Notes under the pieces: generated by a model
Databases searched by the model: none
The model's input: the letters and a program-made list of their open reading frames with translations, nothing else
What the model was told of the DNA's origin: nothing
Part shown: piece by piece, positions 61,377 through 64,000 of the stretch
How positions within the stretch are numbered: the first letter of the stretch is position 1
How the letters are laid out: each line of letters starts with the position of its first letter
Made by a program: the position numbers and the translations under genes
Assembly: GCA_964590435.1 (NCBI GenBank)
Contig: CAZPWT010000067.1
Span: 59,525-123,524 of the forward strand
Length of the DNA: 64,000 nucleotides
Origin: WSZJ01 sp964590435
Lineage (GTDB): Bacteria; Planctomycetota; MHYJ01; WSZJ01
Direction of reading: 5' to 3'

Positions 61377-63190
61377 TGCACGCGTTCATGGCGGTGGCGG
61401 TGGTGCTGGGAAGCGCTTGGGCGGTCCGGGCCGAGGAGGCTCGCGAGTGGGACGTCCGCGGGCTGACGATCGAGGAGCGGGAGGACCGGGCGGTGGGGAT
61501 CGGTTTCCGTCCCGGCGAGTCCGGGCATGACGAGCATCTGGCGACGACCGCGGACGAGGTCGCGGAGTGGCTCCGGTCGACGGTGAACCCCGACGGCTGG
61601 GACAACAGCGCGAAGCAGCTCGAGTGCCATGGAGGGGTGATCCAGGCTGTCGCGAGCAAGGAGGAGATCGCGGAGATCGACCAGCTCATCGCCGAACTGA
61701 AGGCGCGGGCCTCGCGGACGGTCGAGCTGGAGATCGAGATCGTGGAGGTCGACGCCGCCGCGGCGTCAGGGCTCGTCCCCGGCCCGCTGGAGGATCCGGC
61801 CGCGGAGGCGCTTCGCACCGCGGCCCGGGACGTGGCGCGGGGCCGGCTGCTGGCCCGGCTGGTGGCCCGGTCGCGAGGCGGGGAGCACGGGCAGGCGTCG
61901 TCGGTCCGCCGCCGCACGTACGTCGCCGACTACGACATCGAAATCGCTCAGCACGCGACGGCGGCCGACCCCGTCGTCCGGAGCCTGGCCGAGGGCGCGC
62001 TGCTCGAGTTCCGCCCGAACCTGTCCGCTTCCGGCGAAAGCCTCACGCTGGAGATCCTCCTCCAGACCGCGCGCCTCGCAGGCATGGCCGCGTTCAGCCT
62101 GCCCGCGGCCTCCGGGGGACCGATCGACCTGCCCCGCATGGACTGTTCCGAGCTCCGGACCTGCGTCGCCGTCACGCCCGGGAAGACCGTCCTGCTCGCG
62201 GCGACCGACTTCCGCCCCGCCACCGCGGGCCGCACGACGCTCATCCTGGCCCGCACCCGGATCGACGGCGCCGCCCTGAAGCCCGCCGACCCGGGCCCCG
62301 CCGGGGACGTCTTCCGCTCCTGGAACGTCAGCGCCCTCCTCAACCTCCCCGCTTCCAGCATCCACCCGCCCCGTCTCGGCCTCCCGGAACCGCACGACGA
62401 CGCCAGCGCCTCCGACCCCTGCCCCATCTGCAGCGGCGAACGCCAGTACCGCCGCGACACCATCGCCGACTGGGTCAGGCGCCAGACAGGGGACGCGGTC
62501 TGGGAAGAGCCGGGCCGCAACGTGACCGTCCTCGGCGACCAGCTCGTCGTCCACGCGCCAGCCGAGGCGCAGGAAGCCATCGCCAAGGCCCTCGCCGGCG
62601 CGGAGCTGCTCCTCGGCTCCAACGTCACCCTCGAAACCTGGCTCGTCGCTTTCCCCGAACCCGAATGGCTCTCTCGCCGCGACGTCCTCGAGCGCCCCAA
62701 GGGCATCCCGGAAGCGCTCTTCGACGAGCTCATCCAGCTTCCCGCCAAGGGCGCCGCGCGCCTCGTCGCGTCGTCGTCCGCGCTGGGCCTCTCCGGCAGC
62801 CCGCTCTACGCCATCCGCGGCCGCTGCGCGGCGTACGTGGCGGACCACGACGTCGAGATCGCCGACAGCGCGAAAGCGTGGGATCCGGTCGTCAATTCGA
62901 TGAACGACGGCTTCCTCCTCAGCGCGGGCGTGCTGCCGGCTGCGGAAGGGCTGCTGCGCGTCGGCCTGGAATCCGGGCTGGCCGAGGCTTCGCTCGACGC
63001 GGCGCTGGCGACCGGCGCGGACTCCGGCGGCGTCGTGCAGAATCCGTCCTGCGACATGCTCCCGCTCGAATGCGACGTCCAGGTCCCGGACGGGAGGGGG
63101 TTCGTGGCGGCGACGGCGGTCCGCGACGGGGCGAAGGGCCGCGAGGTGTGGGTCTACTTCGTGCGGGCGCGGACGCCGGGCGAGAAGTAG
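61376..63190 (+). CDS. Paralogous exported protein with two secretin-like modules
   Basis: 604 residues. Signal peptide MHAFMAVAVVLGSAWAVRA. It again contains two modules: YVADYDIEIAQHATAADPVV with GALLEFRP, and YVADHDVEIADSAKAWDPVV with GFLLSAG. The order and spacing match the preceding protein, so both arose by internal and gene duplication. SDPCPICSGERQYRR in the middle could bind zinc. A role in an envelope complex is suggested by the fold but not proven. Confidence 0.75.
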   Translation: MHAFMAVAVVLGSAWAVRAEEAREWDVRGLTIEEREDRAVGIGFRPGESGHDEHLATTADEVAEWLRSTVNPDGWDNSAKQLECHGGVIQAVASKEEIAEIDQLIAELKARASRTVELEIEIVEVDAAAASGLVPGPLEDPAAEALRTAARDVARGRLLARLVARSRGGEHGQASSVRRRTYVADYDIEIAQHATAADPVVRSLAEGALLEFRPNLSASGESLTLEILLQTARLAGMAAFSLPAASGGPIDLPRMDCSELRTCVAVTPGKTVLLAATDFRPATAGRTTLILARTRIDGAALKPADPGPAGDVFRSWNVSALLNLPASSIHPPRLGLPEPHDDASASDPCPICSGERQYRRDTIADWVRRQTGDAVWEEPGRNVTVLGDQLVVHAPAEAQEAIAKALAGAELLLGSNVTLETWLVAFPEPEWLSRRDVLERPKGIPEALFDELIQLPAKGAARLVASSSALGLSGSPLYAIRGRCAAYVADHDVEIADSAKAWDPVVNSMNDGFLLSAGVLPAAEGLLRVGLESGLAEASLDAALATGADSGGVVQNPSCDMLPLECDVQVPDGRGFVAATAVRDGAKGREVWVYFVRARTPGEK

Positions 63191-63193
63191 CCG

Positions 63194-63751
63194 CTACCCG
63201 GGCGGGTAGGCCTTCTCGAGCCGCGCCACCGCGGCCTCGAGCTGGTCGTGCCGCCCGGCGCCGATCCGCTCGATCTCGAAGACCTGGAACTGCTGCGACA
63301 ATCTCAGGTCTTCGTCGCGCGCAAGCGTGTCGTCCGCCATCGGGAAGAGCATGTCGTCTTCCTTCTCGATGTGCTCGCGCAGCAGCCCGACGTAGCCCCG
63401 CGCCGCGTTCGCGAACGTCCGCGCCGCCCCGGCCGCCCCGGCGCGCCGCCCGGCGATCCCTTCCCGCATCTTCCCGATGAACCCCCGCCCCGTGACGTGC
63501 TCGTCCAGCATGATCCCGATCGGCCCGCCCTCCTTCGGCATCCCCTTCGCCAGCAGCGCCGGGAACAGGCAGTCCTCTTCCTTCGCGTGGTGGCACTTGT
63601 CGGCGTAGACGGAGAGGAACTCGATCAGCGCGTCCAGGTCCGCTTCCGCCACTGCCCCGCCCGTCTCCAGCCGCCCCGCCACGCGCTCCAGCACGCCGAG
63701 GGCGGCCTTGATGTGGATGTGCTCACGTTTCAGTTCTTCGGTGCATCGCAT
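63194..63751 (-). CDS. Hemerythrin-domain protein
   Basis: 185 residues from the ATG at 63751. The four-helix hemerythrin pattern is clear: LKREHIHIKAALGVLERVAG, SVYADKCHHAKEEDCLFPAL, LDEHVTGRGFIGKM, LLREHIEKEDDMLFPMADDT, with metal-binding His and Glu at the expected helix positions. Such proteins bind a diiron centre and sense or carry oxygen or nitric oxide. The upstream extension of the frame is not protein-like. Confidence 0.93.
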   Translation of the reverse strand: MRCTEELKREHIHIKAALGVLERVAGRLETGGAVAEADLDALIEFLSVYADKCHHAKEEDCLFPALLAKGMPKEGGPIGIMLDEHVTGRGFIGKMREGIAGRRAGAAGAARTFANAARGYVGLLREHIEKEDDMLFPMADDTLARDEDLRLSQQFQVFEIERIGAGRHDQLEAAVARLEKAYPPG

Positions 63752-63809
63752 AGGGGCGATGATACCGGGGGGAACCGAGACAGCCGAGCGATAGGGGTGT
63801 CTTGCCGGG

Positions 63810-63860
63810 GGAAACAGCAACTACAACGATTCAATTCTCAAGTAAACGGCAACTTCAAGA
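63810..63860. repeat. Heptad-phased element, copy 6 (one arm)
   Basis: GGAAACAGCAACTACAACG, then TTCAATTCTCAAGTAAACGG and CAACTTCAAGAGG match the left arm of the family. No mirrored arm is seen before the window ends, so it is either truncated or its partner lies outside. Confidence 0.75.
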
Positions 63861-63878
63861 GGGTGACCTCTTGCACTT

Positions 63879-64000
63879 TCAAGCAACGGTGGCAAGGGCG
63901 ACGGCGAGTCGTTCTTCGATTATCCGGGAGTCCTCCTTCGAGAGAGACAAGCAGGAAATCTGATGGCGCCAATCTGCGAGACGAAGGTCCAGCAACATTG
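63879..64000 (-). CDS. C-terminal fragment of an unidentified protein, cut by window edge
   Basis: Read from the window edge, the frame gives 39 residues up to a TGA at 63879: MLLDLRLADWRHQISCLSLS, KEDSRIIEERLAVALATVA. The helical, charged composition looks natural, and the 5' end lies beyond the window. The family cannot be named from so little. Confidence 0.35.
   Translation of the reverse strand, partial: MLLDLRLADWRHQISCLSLSKEDSRIIEERLAVALATVA

Overview
The window is one contiguous piece of a high-GC bacterial chromosome (by eye about two thirds or more G+C, with strong G/C third positions). Several features together suggest the phylum Planctomycetota or a close relative. These are receptor-type Ser/Thr kinases fused to formylglycine-generating-enzyme-like (SUMF1) domains, WD40 and HEAT-like exported proteins, a TTG-started type II prepilin-like protein, a squalene-cyclase-fold protein, and many small sensory and chaperone modules. 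This placement is an inference from gene content; there is no rRNA or tRNA in the window.

Layout. 1-7460: an exported protein cut by the window edge, an exported WD40 protein, then a tight minus-strand signalling operon (diguanylate cyclase, membrane PP2C phosphatase, RsbW-like kinase, STAS antagonist) that looks like a partner-switching module. 7971-20930: an accessory block of mostly unrecognised proteins. It holds a minus-strand run of small genes with phage tail-fibre character, two larger proteins sharing a C-terminal pattern, a lipoprotein, a sigma-54-type (GAFTGA) activator, two to three candidate -24/-12 promoters, an IS630 transposase remnant and a degenerate gene duplicate. 20941-33867: a kinase/FGE protein facing an ECF sigma factor, prepilin, PgpA, a YdeI-like protein, a radical SAM/SPASM enzyme, citrate synthase, a glycosyltransferase, a DEAD-box helicase with a His/Gly-rich tail, and a ParD-like/zeta-toxin pair. 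33958-41607: housekeeping and exported proteins (SEC-C protein, S9 peptidase, exonuclease-like protein, beta-helix protein, PPK2, cysteine synthase).

41642-45866 is a light-response locus. A CarH-type B12 photoreceptor regulator is divergent from an SDR, a DUF523/DUF1722 protein and a class II photolyase, with four 11-bp units in the AT-rich gap between them. 45879-50732 holds an NhaR-like LysR regulator, an HPF-like protein, TerC, a diguanylate cyclase, a lipocalin and a probable selenoprotein of the AhpC/TSA_2 group, whose in-frame TGA replaces the peroxidatic Cys. 50777-63751 holds a squalene-cyclase-fold protein, a divergent GrpE/Hsp70/J-like trio, a second kinase/FGE protein, two paralogous exported proteins with four secretin-like repeats, and a hemerythrin.

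Several gaps carry long imperfect hairpins. Six loci share one heptad-phased motif (GAAAC..CAACT..CAACG..TCAA..CCAAG.AAACG.CAA). Two more share TATC(T/A)GC-type arms, and one has 20-bp perfect arms. They sit next to genes on either strand and in every orientation, so they behave like a dispersed repeat family and not like ordinary terminators.
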